Position numbers and translations under genes: made by a program
Assembly (NCBI GenBank): GCA_016234555.1
Contig: JACRBJ010000081.1
Span: 62,001 to 126,000, forward strand
Origin: Chloroflexota bacterium
Lineage (GTDB): Bacteria > Chloroflexota > Anaerolineae > Anaerolineales > Villigracilaceae
DNA length: 64,000 nucleotides
Reading direction: 5' to 3'
In this document: positions 39,120 through 47,749 of the stretch, in pieces
Position numbering within the stretch: position 1 is the stretch's first letter
Layout: each line of letters opens with the position of its first letter
The notes under the pieces: generated by a model
Database searches by the model: none
What the model saw: the letters and a program-made list of their open reading frames with translations, nothing else
What the model was told of the DNA's origin: nothing

Positions 39120-42100
39120 ATGTCCCTCTCCCCCGACCTCCTCGCTGAACTGAAAAAATCCATCGCGGGCGATGTCTGCACGGACCTGGCCTCGCGCATC
39201 CTGTACAGCACCGACGCGTCCATTTACCAGATCGAGCCGCTGGGCGTGGTCATTCCGCGCAGCCAGGATGATCTGCAAGCGGTGGTCGAACTGGCCGCCA
39301 AATACAGGACGCCCATCCTCCCGCGCGGATCGGGTTCCTCTCTGGCGGGACAGGCTATCGGCGAGGCGCTAATTGTGGATTGCTCCCGCTGGCTGGACAA
39401 TATCATTGAAGTCAATCCTGAAACGCGCACGGCCACGGTCGAGCCTGGCGTGATCCTGGCGGCGCTCAACCAGGCCGCCGCCAAACACGGACTGCAATTC
39501 GGCCCTGATCCTGCTTCGGCGGAACGCGCCACAATGGGCGGCATCCTTGCCAACAACGCCACGGGCGCGCACTCGATCCTCTACGGCATGGCGGCGGATC
39601 ATATCGTCGCGGCGGATGTGGTCATGGCGGATGGGAGTGTTGCAACTTGGAGAGAAGAGAGAATAGAGAACAGAGAGCAGGGGAATGACCGTTCTCTATT
39701 CTCTACTTTCTATTCATCTGTTCTTGACCTCCGCGAAAAATACGCCGCCGCCATTCGGCAAAACTATCCCACCACCTGGCGCAACTCCGCGGGCTATCGG
39801 CTCAATTACCTGCTGCCCTGGTCACCCTCCACGCCGCCGCAGTGGACCAACAACGCTGACCGCTGGACCATTTATCAATCTCCAGTTACCAATTACCAAT
39901 CTCCCTCCACCATCAATCTTGCTCCGCTGTTGGCTGGCTCCGAAGGCACCCTGGCCGTCATCCGCCGCGCCACGGTCAATTTGGTGCCCAAGCCGAAGCA
40001 CACCGTCCTGGCGGTCTTGAACTACGACTCGAGCGCCGCCGCCTGTGACGACGTGCCGCGCCTGCTTGAACATCGTCCGAGCGCAATTGAGTTGATTTCG
40101 CGCAACATCGTCCGCCTGGCGATGGCTGTGCCTGCGTATGCGTCCCAGGCGCGGATTTTGGCGGGAGAGGCCGAAGCGTTGCTGGTGATCGAATTTAGTG
40201 GCGACCAGCCTGAGGTCCTGAAGGAACGGGCGCTGGCCCTGCATCCCGACGTGCTGGCCGAATCCGCCCAGGATCAATCCCGCATCTGGAACATCCGCAA
40301 GATGGGGCTGGGCATCCTGGCCTCGCACACGGGCGACGCCAAGACCGTGGCCTTCATCGAAGACTGCGCCATCCCCGTCGAGCGCCTGGGCGGGTTCGTG
40401 CGCGGTGTGCAACACATCCTCGACCAGTATCACACCCAGGCCGAGTTTTACGCCCACGCCTCGGCTGGCTGTTTGCATATTCGGCCGATCCTCGACCTCA
40501 AGACCCAGGTGCGCGAGCTGCGCGGGATTTCGGAGGCCGTGCTGGCCCTGACGATTTCGCTGGGCGGCTCGATGAGTAGCGAGCACGGCGACGGGCTGGC
40601 GCACTCGGAATGGCTGGGAAATATTTATGGGGAGGAAGTGCTCGCCGCTTTCCGCGCCTTGAAGCTGGCCGCCGACCCCGAGCGGATTCTCAACCCTGGC
40701 AAGCTGATCGACGCCCCGCCGATGGATGCCAATCTGCGCTACGGGCTGGACTATCACGCCACGGCCTGGCCGACTCCGCTCGACTTCTCGCGCCAGGACG
40801 GTCTGGCCAACGCCATCGAGCAATGCAACGGACAGGGCGTTTGCCGCAAATTCGACGGCGTGATGTGCCCCTCCTTCCAGGCCACGCGCGAGGAGCAAAA
40901 TGCCACCCGCGGACGGGCGAACCTGCTGCGGGCGATGATCAGCGCGCCCAACGTTCAACAGCCTGCCCTGAGCCTGTCGAAGGGTTCAACGTTCAACGTT
41001 GAGAGTGTTTTCGCCTCCCTCGACCTCTGCTTGGCCTGCAAAGGCTGCAAGTCCGAATGTCCCTCGGGTGTGGACATGGCCAAGATCAAGTTCGCTTTCA
41101 TGGACGAGTATTACAAGACCCATCGCCGTCCCTTGCGCGATTACATCTTTGGATATTTCCACACCGTCTCGGCCATGCTGGCGTCCATCGCGCCGCTGGC
41201 CAACGCCATGATGAGCTTCGACCCGACCCGCAAGTTGATCGCCAAGGTGACGGGCATCACCGCCGAGCGTCCCTTCCCGAAGTATTCGATGAAGCGCGCC
41301 CACGTAGGGCAAATTGCCAATTTGCCCAAGAGCCAGGTTGCCCACACTACCAACGGACAAATTACCAATTTGTCCTACAAGAAAATCCTCTTCCTCTCCG
41401 ACGCCTTCACGCGCTACATCGAACCGCAAGTGGAACAGGCTGCCTTCGACGTACTGGCCCGCCTTGGCCTGGACGTGCAAGTCGTCCCTGTGGTGGGGGC
41501 GGGCGCATCCCTGCTCTCGAAAGGCTTTATCGACTCCGCCCGCCATCACGCTGAGCGTGTGCTGGATGCGATCCAGCGTATCGACCCCGAAGGCGTGATG
41601 CCCATCGTTGGACTCGAACCGCCCGACCTGTATTGCCTCAAACACGACTACCGCGACCTGCTCCCAGCCCGCGTCGCGGACCTGGCCGCCATCACCCGCC
41701 GCACCTGGCTGCTGGAGGAGTGGCTGCTGCGTTCGAATGAGTTTACCGAATTGCGCGTAGCCAAATTAAAAAAGAATGGAATTGCCAGCCAGGCAGACAG
41801 TAAACCGCAGAAACTCAAGTTCCATCCGCACTGCCACCAGCGCGCCGAAGCCGCCGCGGATGACGGCCTGCCTACGGGTCCCGCCGCCACAGTGGCCATG
41901 CTCCAGGCCTGCGGCTACGAAGTCGAAGTCAGCGACGCGGGCTGCTGCGGCATGGCAGGCACCTTCGGCTACGAAGCCGAGCATTACGAACTTTCGATGA
42001 AAGTGGGGGAGTTGAAGTTGCTGCCTTCCCTGAAAAATTCCTCCCCCAAATCCGCAGGATTTGGGGGAGGCCAGGAGGGGGTGGTTTCCACGGGCTCAGC

Positions 42101-42185
42101 CTGTCGCCTGCAGATCGAGCAGGGCGCGAAGGTGAATACTACTCACCCCATTGTGTTGGTGGCGCGGGCGTTGAAGGTGGCGTAA
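39120..42185 (+). CDS. FAD-linked oxidase fused to Fe-S/CCG oxidoreductase (GlcD-GlcF type)
   Basis: 1021 residues. FAD_binding_4 half: PILPRGSGSSLAGQAIGEALIVD, TMGGILANNATGAHS, LLAGSEGTLAVI; GlcD C-terminal part with HASAGCLHIRPILDL and SSEHGDGLAHSEWLG. Ferredoxin-like second half with CNGQGVCRK and CLACKGCKSECPSGVDM, then CCG motifs including HCHQRAEAAADDG and DAGCCGMAGTFGYEAEHYELS. It resembles D-2-hydroxyglutarate/D-lactate type dehydrogenases (YdiJ, Dld) feeding electrons to the quinone pool via Fe-S centres. At least six short repeats are inserted in frame (see repeats). No Shine-Dalgarno. Confidence 0.9.
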   Translation: MSLSPDLLAELKKSIAGDVCTDLASRILYSTDASIYQIEPLGVVIPRSQDDLQAVVELAAKYRTPILPRGSGSSLAGQAIGEALIVDCSRWLDNIIEVNPETRTATVEPGVILAALNQAAAKHGLQFGPDPASAERATMGGILANNATGAHSILYGMAADHIVAADVVMADGSVATWREERIENREQGNDRSLFSTFYSSVLDLREKYAAAIRQNYPTTWRNSAGYRLNYLLPWSPSTPPQWTNNADRWTIYQSPVTNYQSPSTINLAPLLAGSEGTLAVIRRATVNLVPKPKHTVLAVLNYDSSAAACDDVPRLLEHRPSAIELISRNIVRLAMAVPAYASQARILAGEAEALLVIEFSGDQPEVLKERALALHPDVLAESAQDQSRIWNIRKMGLGILASHTGDAKTVAFIEDCAIPVERLGGFVRGVQHILDQYHTQAEFYAHASAGCLHIRPILDLKTQVRELRGISEAVLALTISLGGSMSSEHGDGLAHSEWLGNIYGEEVLAAFRALKLAADPERILNPGKLIDAPPMDANLRYGLDYHATAWPTPLDFSRQDGLANAIEQCNGQGVCRKFDGVMCPSFQATREEQNATRGRANLLRAMISAPNVQQPALSLSKGSTFNVESVFASLDLCLACKGCKSECPSGVDMAKIKFAFMDEYYKTHRRPLRDYIFGYFHTVSAMLASIAPLANAMMSFDPTRKLIAKVTGITAERPFPKYSMKRAHVGQIANLPKSQVAHTTNGQITNLSYKKILFLSDAFTRYIEPQVEQAAFDVLARLGLDVQVVPVVGAGASLLSKGFIDSARHHAERVLDAIQRIDPEGVMPIVGLEPPDLYCLKHDYRDLLPARVADLAAITRRTWLLEEWLLRSNEFTELRVAKLKKNGIASQADSKPQKLKFHPHCHQRAEAAADDGLPTGPAATVAMLQACGYEVEVSDAGCCGMAGTFGYEAEHYELSMKVGELKLLPSLKNSSPKSAGFGGGQEGVVSTGSACRLQIEQGAKVNTTHPIVLVARALKVA
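39658..39704. repeat. Inverted AGAGAATAGAGAAC insert in the oxidoreductase gene
   Basis: A perfect 14-bp inverted repeat (39658-39671 and 39691-39704) in frame, giving a polar, charged REERIENREQGNDRS stretch that lacks a match to the family in this place. The AG-rich arm continues to the left. Confidence 0.75.
39876..39904. repeat. CAATCTCC direct repeats / TTACCAA tandem in the oxidoreductase gene
   Basis: CAATCTCC occurs at 39876-39883 and 39897-39904, with the 7-bp tandem TTACCAATTACCAA between. It encodes IYQSPVTNYQSPS, a linker-like insert before the conserved LLAGSEGT motif. Confidence 0.65.
40951..41001. repeat. CCCTGAGCCTGTCGAAGGG insert in the oxidoreductase gene
   Basis: The core lies at 40966-40984 and is flanked by AACGTTCAAC-type copies on both sides (40950-40959 and 40986-41000). 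The translation PALSLSKG is the common reading of this widespread intergenic repeat. It sits between the FAD and Fe-S halves. Confidence 0.8.
41305..41327. repeat. Palindrome in the oxidoreductase gene, copy 1
   Basis: GTAGGGCAAATT, spacer GCC, AATTTGCCC. Translates as VGQIANLP in frame. Confidence 0.8.
41355..41378. repeat. Palindrome in the oxidoreductase gene, copy 2
   Basis: GGACAAATT, spacer ACC, AATTTGTCCTAC; reverse orientation relative to copy 1 by its terminal CCTAC. Translates as GQITNLSYK. Confidence 0.8.
42041..42071. repeat. 14-bp-arm palindrome near the 3' end of the oxidoreductase gene
   Basis: CCTCCCCCAAATCC and its exact complement around GCA. The encoded NSSPKSAGFGGGQEG stretch lies between conserved CCG-domain segments and looks inserted. 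Confidence 0.75.
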
Positions 42186-42197
42186 TGGAACAAGAGG

Positions 42198-42746
42198 TTA
42201 TGGCAAGATTGTAAATGTCACCTCGTTCGAGCGAATCGACCCGACCCAGGCGGGGACTTCTACTCCGTTTATTGTGTTGGTAAGTTCATATTCATTTTGG
42301 TATATCGCTATAAGTTTATACTTCTCAACTGGTTTAATCAGACTTGCGTAATACTCGCGGGGAATATAAATTTCCCTTATAACCTGTTTTCCAGGACCCA
42401 GCGCATCTAATGTGTCTATTGATGGTGGAAGGTACCCATGAGGGTTAAAAGATTCATTGACTATGGGGTTTCCCGAAGAATCAAAAAGCAATATCAGCAT
42501 TTCAACTCCCTTTGAAGGTGCGGAGTAGGGAAACCAATACAGGCGCTTGTGGACAAGAACTGCCGCTTCACCCTGGTTTGACAGGGCAATCTCGACCTTA
42601 AGATCATCAACTGAATGTACTTCTTCTTGCGCAATCTCCAGTGTCAGGATAAGAGGGTCGGAGGTGTTCGATTGGGGAGATTGAAGACTACATGCTGTCA
42701 ATAGGATGAGCATCAATCCGCTTATTATGCAAGTATGGAGTTTCAT
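42198..42746 (-). CDS. Lipoprotein of unknown function
   Basis: 182 residues. Signal peptide with lipobox ILLTACSL (Cys about 19). The mature part is a beta-rich domain with LILTLEIAQEEVHSVDDLKVEIALSNQGEAAVLV and LGPGKQVIREIYIPREYY, reminiscent of an immunoglobulin-like (intracellular proteinase inhibitor, BsuPI-like) fold. GAGGTG lies five bases before the ATG. The GC content looks lower than that of its neighbours, perhaps an acquired gene. Convergent with the oxidoreductase gene, divergent from the cyclase gene. Confidence 0.75.
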   Translation of the reverse strand: MKLHTCIISGLMLILLTACSLQSPQSNTSDPLILTLEIAQEEVHSVDDLKVEIALSNQGEAAVLVHKRLYWFPYSAPSKGVEMLILLFDSSGNPIVNESFNPHGYLPPSIDTLDALGPGKQVIREIYIPREYYASLIKPVEKYKLIAIYQNEYELTNTINGVEVPAWVGSIRSNEVTFTILP

Positions 42747-42858
42747 GATTGCACCTCACTTCTTTCCATTTTACATCTGGATTGCCGCACAGAGTCTCCA
42801 GCCTTTGGACGGTCAACGACTTCAATCGTTGACTCCATGCATGTCCGGGCATTCGTGC

Positions 42859-42864
42859 TAAAAT
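42859..42864 (+). promoter_or_regulatory. Leaderless-type -10 box of the cyclase gene
   Basis: TAAAAT at 42859-42864, six bases before ATG 42871; no ribosome site. Confidence 0.5.
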
Positions 42865-42870
42865 CTTTTT

Positions 42871-45800
42871 ATGCGCCAACTCGTTCCTCACTTTATTCTT
42901 GAAAAGTATCTCGCCAACGAAACCCGCGGCAGTTTGCCGGCTGCGGGCATTTTTGTCGACCTTTCGGGCTTTTCCACTATGACCGATGCGCTGGCTGTTT
43001 ACGGCCAACTTGGCGCGGAGACGCTCACCCAGGTCATGCGCGGCATCTTCGAGCCGCTGGTCGACGCGGTCTATGCCCAGGGTGGATTCGTGGTGGGTTA
43101 TGCGGGGGATGCCTTCCAGGCGATCTTCCTCGAGGATGCGGCCCGCGCTCCCGCCGCTTTACGGGGGCTGGCCGCCGTGGCCGCCATCCAGGAGCACACC
43201 CGTGCCCATCCCCGCGTGGGAACCGCGTTTGGCGAATTTTCCATTTCGCTCAAGGCTGGGCTGGGCTATGGCGAGGTCACATGGCTGTTGCTGAATAGTT
43301 CCGACCACAGCCAGGTGACCTACTGCGTGCGTGGTTCGAGCGTGGACAATTCCGTCGAGGCAGAGGAAAACGCGCGGCCCGGTCAGATCGTGCTGGATGC
43401 CGCCTCCCAGGCGCGGCTGGCGGAATGGGCGGAGACGACACCCGCTGCTGCGGGTTTTCATCGCGCGGAGCGCCTCTTGGGCGAGCTGCCCGCCCCGCGT
43501 CCCTTCCACATGCCGCAGGTGGATTCCGTCACACTGGGCCTGTTCTACCCTGAGAGCGTCATCCGCCAACCCAACGCAGGCGAGTTTCGCCCGGTCGTCA
43601 ACGTCTTTATCGATATCCCCATCGACCCGACTGACGAGGCCTTCGTCACGCCGTTCATGGAAAACGTCTTCCTGCTGCAAAAACGGTACGATGGTTTCTT
43701 CCTGCGTCCCGACCTGGGCGACAAGGGCTTCAACCTGCTGTTGTTCTGGGGTGCGACGACTGTCCACGAAAACAACGTGGAGCGCGCATTGAACTTCCTG
43801 CTCGATCTGTATACCGGGACGAAGGTGCCATTCAGGGCGGGTGTCTCGTACCGTCAGGCCTATTCCGGTTTCATGGGCGCCTCCGTGCGTGAGGATTACA
43901 CCGCCTACGGCTGGGGGGTCAACCTGGCTGCGCGCATGATGAGTGCCAGCGGCCGCGGCGAGGTATGGCTGGAGGAGGAGGTGGCTCGCCGCGCGGAAAG
44001 ACACTTCGAACTGCATCCTCTGGGTGAATATTCCTTCAAGGGTTTTTCGCACAAGATCAAAACCTTTGTCCTGGAGGGACGCAAGCAGGCTGCTGAGAAC
44101 ATCTATCGCGGCCAGATGGTGGGGCGCGAAGCCGAACTGGCGCGCTGGGAGGAATTCAGCCGGCCCCTGGCGCGCGGCGAATTTGCGGGCGTGTTGATGA
44201 TCAAAGGGGAGGCAGGCATCGGCAAGAGCCGCCTGGTATATGAATTCCAACATTCCCCGCAGGGCGAAACTTTGCAGTGGGTGCTTGGCCAGACGGACGA
44301 GATACTGCGCCAGTCGCTCAACCCATTCGAGGCCTGGCTGCGTTCGCGCTTCCAGTTCTCCGATGACCAGCCGGATGAGGTCAACTGGCGCAGCTTCGAT
44401 GAGCGGCTGCGGGCCATCGTCGATGCGACCACGGACGCTGGGATCGCCGGTGAACTGCTTCGCACGCGCACCGTGCTGGCCGCCCTGCTGGATCTGACCG
44501 AGCCAGGCTCCCTGTACGATCTGCTGGATGCCAAGGGACGCTACGAGAATATATTCATCGCCTTATCCAACCTTTTGCTGGCGGAGAGTTTGCGCCAGCC
44601 GCTGGTGCTCCTTATCGAAGACCTGCACTGGCTGGATGAGGACACACGCGCCTTTTTACCGTACCTGGTGCGCAACGCGCTGGCCAACTCTCAAAAATTC
44701 TTTCCCCTGGCCATCCTGACCACCACCCGCCCCGAGGGGGTCTTCCCGGCGTTGAATGATCCCGCGCTGCTGCATGAAATTCAGTTGGAGCGCCTGCCTT
44801 CCGAGGGGCTCTCACGCCTGGCCGGGGAAATTCTGGAAAGCCCTGCCAGCCCCGCCTTGATCGGTTTGTTGGAGCGTCGTTCGGAGGGGAATCCCTTCTT
44901 CGCAGAACAGATCCTGCGTTACCTGGCAGAAAACGGCCTGCTGCTGCGCCTGGCAGATGGATCGTTTTCCGCGCCGCCCCGCTCCGAGAACTCGATCCCG
45001 ACCGACGTCAATTCGGTGCTGATCGCCCGCCTCGACAAGTTGACCCGCGAGGTGCGGGAGGTGGTGCAGACCGCTTCCGTGCTGGGGCGCGAATTCGAGC
45101 TGCGCCTGCTGGCCGAAATGCTGCGCGGCGACCCGCATTTCTCAGACAAGATCGTATCCGCCGAGCGCAGCGACATCTGGTTTGCGTTGAACGAACTCGC
45201 ACATATCTTCCGTCATGCCCTGCTGCGTGACGCCGCCTATTCCATGCAGTTGGAGACACGACGGCAGAATCTTCATGCCATCGCGCTGACAGCCCTGGAG
45301 ACCCTCCATTCGGCCGATTTGATGGGTCACTATAGTGAACTGGGTTATCATGCCGAGCGCGCCGCCCTGGACAAAAAGGCGCTGCACTACCTGGTTCTGG
45401 CGGGACAAACCGCGGTAGACACCTATCGGAATATCGAAGCCCTTGACTACTATACGCGCGCCCTGCGTCTGGTCCCTGATGGTGACCTGGGGACAGCCTT
45501 CCAGGTGCGTCTGGCGCGGGAGAAAGTCTATGCCACCCTTGGCCAGCAGGAGGAATGGCAGACAGAACTGGACGAATTGGCGCGCCTGGCAGACCTGTTG
45601 GGGGACGCCGGCAGTAAAGCTGAAGCCGTCTATCGCCTGGCTTCGCGTCAATATCTCCTGGGCAATTATCAGGAGGCTGTACAAAAGGCCCGCGAGGCCA
45701 TCGAATGGGCGCGCCAGGCTGGGAATCGAAGTTTGGAAACCTCCGCAGCCATGCTGGTGGCCAATAATTTGCATCACCTGGGAAATTATCGCGAGGCAAT

Positions 45801-46788
45801 TTCCCAGGTGGAAGCCGGCCTGCAGATGGCGCGCCAGACCGCCAATTGGAACGAAGAGGCGCACGGCTACAACCTGCTTGGCCTGATCTCGATGGAAGAG
45901 AAGACCCCGGAAGCCGCCAGTGCTTATTTCAATCAGGCTTTGAAGATTTTCAAGGAACATGCGGATTTGACAGGCCAGGCCATGACGCTCAACAGTGTGG
46001 GACTGGTCAACTCAGTCATCGGGAATTTTTCCGCGGCTCAGGCGGCCTATGAGCAGGCGCTGATCTTGGTGCGGCAACTGGGCATCCGCCGCGGGGAGGG
46101 TGTGCTGCTCGGCAACCTGGGGTTTATCGCTGGTTTGCTGGGTAACTTCAAAGAGGCACGCGCAAGTTGCGAGCGATTGTTCCGAATAGCCAGTGAGATT
46201 GGGGATAGGTATGGGGAAACCATGGCTCTGATCAACTTAAGTTCGAACGAGTGCGCACTAGGCGAGTATGAGGACGCTATCTTATCCGCCCGACAGGCGC
46301 TGGACTATTCCCGCCAGTCAGGGGATCGCAACTTGGAGGCCTGGGCGCTGACCTACCTGGGACATGCCTCCTTCGAAAGCCGCCAACTGGAAAAGGCCCT
46401 TCAGTCCTACCGGGAGGCCTTTGAAATCCGACGTGAATTGGATCAGATGTTATTGGCTATGGAACCGTGCGCCGGGCTGGCGCGCATCAATCTCTCGTGG
46501 GGCAAGCTGACGGAGGCCCTGGAGCATGCGCAGGTAATCCTCGATTACCTGGCCCCTGGAAACACCCTGGATGGAACCGACCAACCTCTGCGCATCTATC
46601 TGAATTGCTATCTGGTGCTGCGTGAACATGACGATCCCCGCGCTGGCGACATTCTGCAGGCGGCGTACGATATTTTAAATACGCACGCCGCCAATATTCC
46701 AGATGAGGCGGCGCGGCGTGTTTTTCTTGAAGAGATTTCCCACCATCGGGAAATCGTGGCGGCCTGGAACGGCCGAAAGCTGGCTTAG
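42871..46788 (+). CDS. Tandem class III cyclase - ATPase - TPR protein (sAC-like)
   Basis: 1305 residues. First cyclase-type domain at about 20-180: FVDLSGFSTMTDA with Asp30 and YAGDAFQAIF with Asp80 as the expected metal pair. Second cyclase-like domain at about 240-410: VVNVFIDIPIDP (metal Asp unclear), YGWGVNLAARMM, GEVWLEEEVA, and FKGFSHKIKTFVLEG. STAND/AAA-type ATPase with Walker A KGEAGIGKSR at 446-453 and LLIEDLHWLDEDTRAFL as Walker B. The C-terminal half (about 830-1290) is a row of TPR-like repeats (LGNYQEAVQKAREAIEWARQ and similar). The same order is found in mammalian soluble adenylyl cyclase. Signal sensed unknown. Confidence 0.88.
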   Translation: MRQLVPHFILEKYLANETRGSLPAAGIFVDLSGFSTMTDALAVYGQLGAETLTQVMRGIFEPLVDAVYAQGGFVVGYAGDAFQAIFLEDAARAPAALRGLAAVAAIQEHTRAHPRVGTAFGEFSISLKAGLGYGEVTWLLLNSSDHSQVTYCVRGSSVDNSVEAEENARPGQIVLDAASQARLAEWAETTPAAAGFHRAERLLGELPAPRPFHMPQVDSVTLGLFYPESVIRQPNAGEFRPVVNVFIDIPIDPTDEAFVTPFMENVFLLQKRYDGFFLRPDLGDKGFNLLLFWGATTVHENNVERALNFLLDLYTGTKVPFRAGVSYRQAYSGFMGASVREDYTAYGWGVNLAARMMSASGRGEVWLEEEVARRAERHFELHPLGEYSFKGFSHKIKTFVLEGRKQAAENIYRGQMVGREAELARWEEFSRPLARGEFAGVLMIKGEAGIGKSRLVYEFQHSPQGETLQWVLGQTDEILRQSLNPFEAWLRSRFQFSDDQPDEVNWRSFDERLRAIVDATTDAGIAGELLRTRTVLAALLDLTEPGSLYDLLDAKGRYENIFIALSNLLLAESLRQPLVLLIEDLHWLDEDTRAFLPYLVRNALANSQKFFPLAILTTTRPEGVFPALNDPALLHEIQLERLPSEGLSRLAGEILESPASPALIGLLERRSEGNPFFAEQILRYLAENGLLLRLADGSFSAPPRSENSIPTDVNSVLIARLDKLTREVREVVQTASVLGREFELRLLAEMLRGDPHFSDKIVSAERSDIWFALNELAHIFRHALLRDAAYSMQLETRRQNLHAIALTALETLHSADLMGHYSELGYHAERAALDKKALHYLVLAGQTAVDTYRNIEALDYYTRALRLVPDGDLGTAFQVRLAREKVYATLGQQEEWQTELDELARLADLLGDAGSKAEAVYRLASRQYLLGNYQEAVQKAREAIEWARQAGNRSLETSAAMLVANNLHHLGNYREAISQVEAGLQMARQTANWNEEAHGYNLLGLISMEEKTPEAASAYFNQALKIFKEHADLTGQAMTLNSVGLVNSVIGNFSAAQAAYEQALILVRQLGIRRGEGVLLGNLGFIAGLLGNFKEARASCERLFRIASEIGDRYGETMALINLSSNECALGEYEDAILSARQALDYSRQSGDRNLEAWALTYLGHASFESRQLEKALQSYREAFEIRRELDQMLLAMEPCAGLARINLSWGKLTEALEHAQVILDYLAPGNTLDGTDQPLRIYLNCYLVLREHDDPRAGDILQAAYDILNTHAANIPDEAARRVFLEEISHHREIVAAWNGRKLA

Positions 46789-47225
46789 GGCTTTGTCCAG
46801 CCAATGGGCGGGTCGCCCCAGGACAGGGTCACAGCCAGTCTTCCATTGGAGTCGAGGGCAGGCTTCCTGTCGGTATACAGGGTGCCGTTCAACATGTAGA
46901 TGAATGTCCCATGCCCTTCAGGATGCGGCGGAAGGTAGACCGTGTAATCCTGATCCTTGTAGGCGTTGGTGTTTTTGCTCCTGATCCCGAAATTGTTGAT
47001 CCAGATGATGGGGCGGCCAGGCTCGTATTCCGCAGGCAGCCCTTCGGTGCTGAGGATTTCGATCACGGTATCGCTGGCATCCGACAGGGCAAGGGTGATT
47101 TCCATGGTCGTGCCTGCCTTGGAGTTTTTTTCCAGGGTATGCTTGGCGACCTTGAATTCCTGCCGGCCGGTTGCGGTCGATGTGACCGTGCCGATGACCT
47201 TCTTTGCCTGTTGCGCTTTTTGCAT
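46785..47225 (-). CDS. Uncharacterized small protein
   Basis: 146 residues. A beta-rich sequence with EFKVAKHTLEKNSKAGTTMEITLALSDASD, then GRPIIWINNFGIRSKN and YTVYLPPHPEGHGTFIYMLNG. I recognize no domain; no signal peptide. GAGGAG lies six bases upstream of the ATG and a promoter at 47252-47280 precedes it. Its stop overlaps the stop of the cyclase gene by three bases on the opposite strand. Function unknown. Confidence 0.65.
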   Translation of the reverse strand: MQKAQQAKKVIGTVTSTATGRQEFKVAKHTLEKNSKAGTTMEITLALSDASDTVIEILSTEGLPAEYEPGRPIIWINNFGIRSKNTNAYKDQDYTVYLPPHPEGHGTFIYMLNGTLYTDRKPALDSNGRLAVTLSWGDPPIGWTKP

Positions 47226-47251
47226 TTGTTTCTCCTCTTCAATGAAAATTG

Positions 47252-47280
47252 AATGTAGTGCGTACGTGCATCCTTGACAA
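47252..47280 (-). promoter_or_regulatory. Promoter of the 46785-47225 gene
   Basis: TTGTCA (47275-47280) and TACATT (47252-47257) with 17 bp between on the minus strand. Confidence 0.5.
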
Positions 47281-47393
47281 GTTTATAATGAAGAACGTTT
47301 CCATAGAGTATTATGTTCGAAATGGCCTCATCTTGCAATACCCTAAAGGTCGGATCGATTAAAATCGGGCAGGCAAAGGATAAGGAGAAACCC

Positions 47394-47708
47394 ATGACAA
47401 AGATCATCGGCCTGGACGGTATTCAAACGCAGGGACAATTACAGCAGGAGCTCGCCTCGGGCGGACGTTTCGTGATCTACCAATACTGCATTTCGATTTT
47501 GATCATGACCTTCAAGCGCGGCTCGAATATCTACCTTGTCCGCGCTGGGGAGGATCGCGTGCTGAAAGGACTGGGCTTTTCGCTGCTTTCCTTTTGCCTG
47601 GGCTGGTGGGGGATTCCCTGGGGTCCCATTTACACGGTTCAGGCATTATGGAATAATTTCCAGGGCGGCAAGGATGTTACCACGGAAGTGCTTGCTTCCA
47701 TGAAATAG
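47394..47708 (+). CDS. Small membrane-associated protein of unknown function
   Basis: 104 residues. AAGGAG lies five bases before ATG 47394. Conserved-looking elements: YQYCISILIMTFKRGSNIYLVRAGEDRVLKGLGFSLLSFCLGWWGIPWGPIYTVQALWNNFQGGKDVT, with one hydrophobic stretch (about 66-86) that contains the GWWGIPWGPIYT signature I have seen as a conserved hypothetical element in other bacteria. No known catalytic motif. It precedes the antiporter gene by 41 bp. Confidence 0.7.
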   Translation: MTKIIGLDGIQTQGQLQQELASGGRFVIYQYCISILIMTFKRGSNIYLVRAGEDRVLKGLGFSLLSFCLGWWGIPWGPIYTVQALWNNFQGGKDVTTEVLASMK

Positions 47709-47749
47709 CAATTCGAACACACCCATCTTCAAAATTGCCAGAGGATTTT

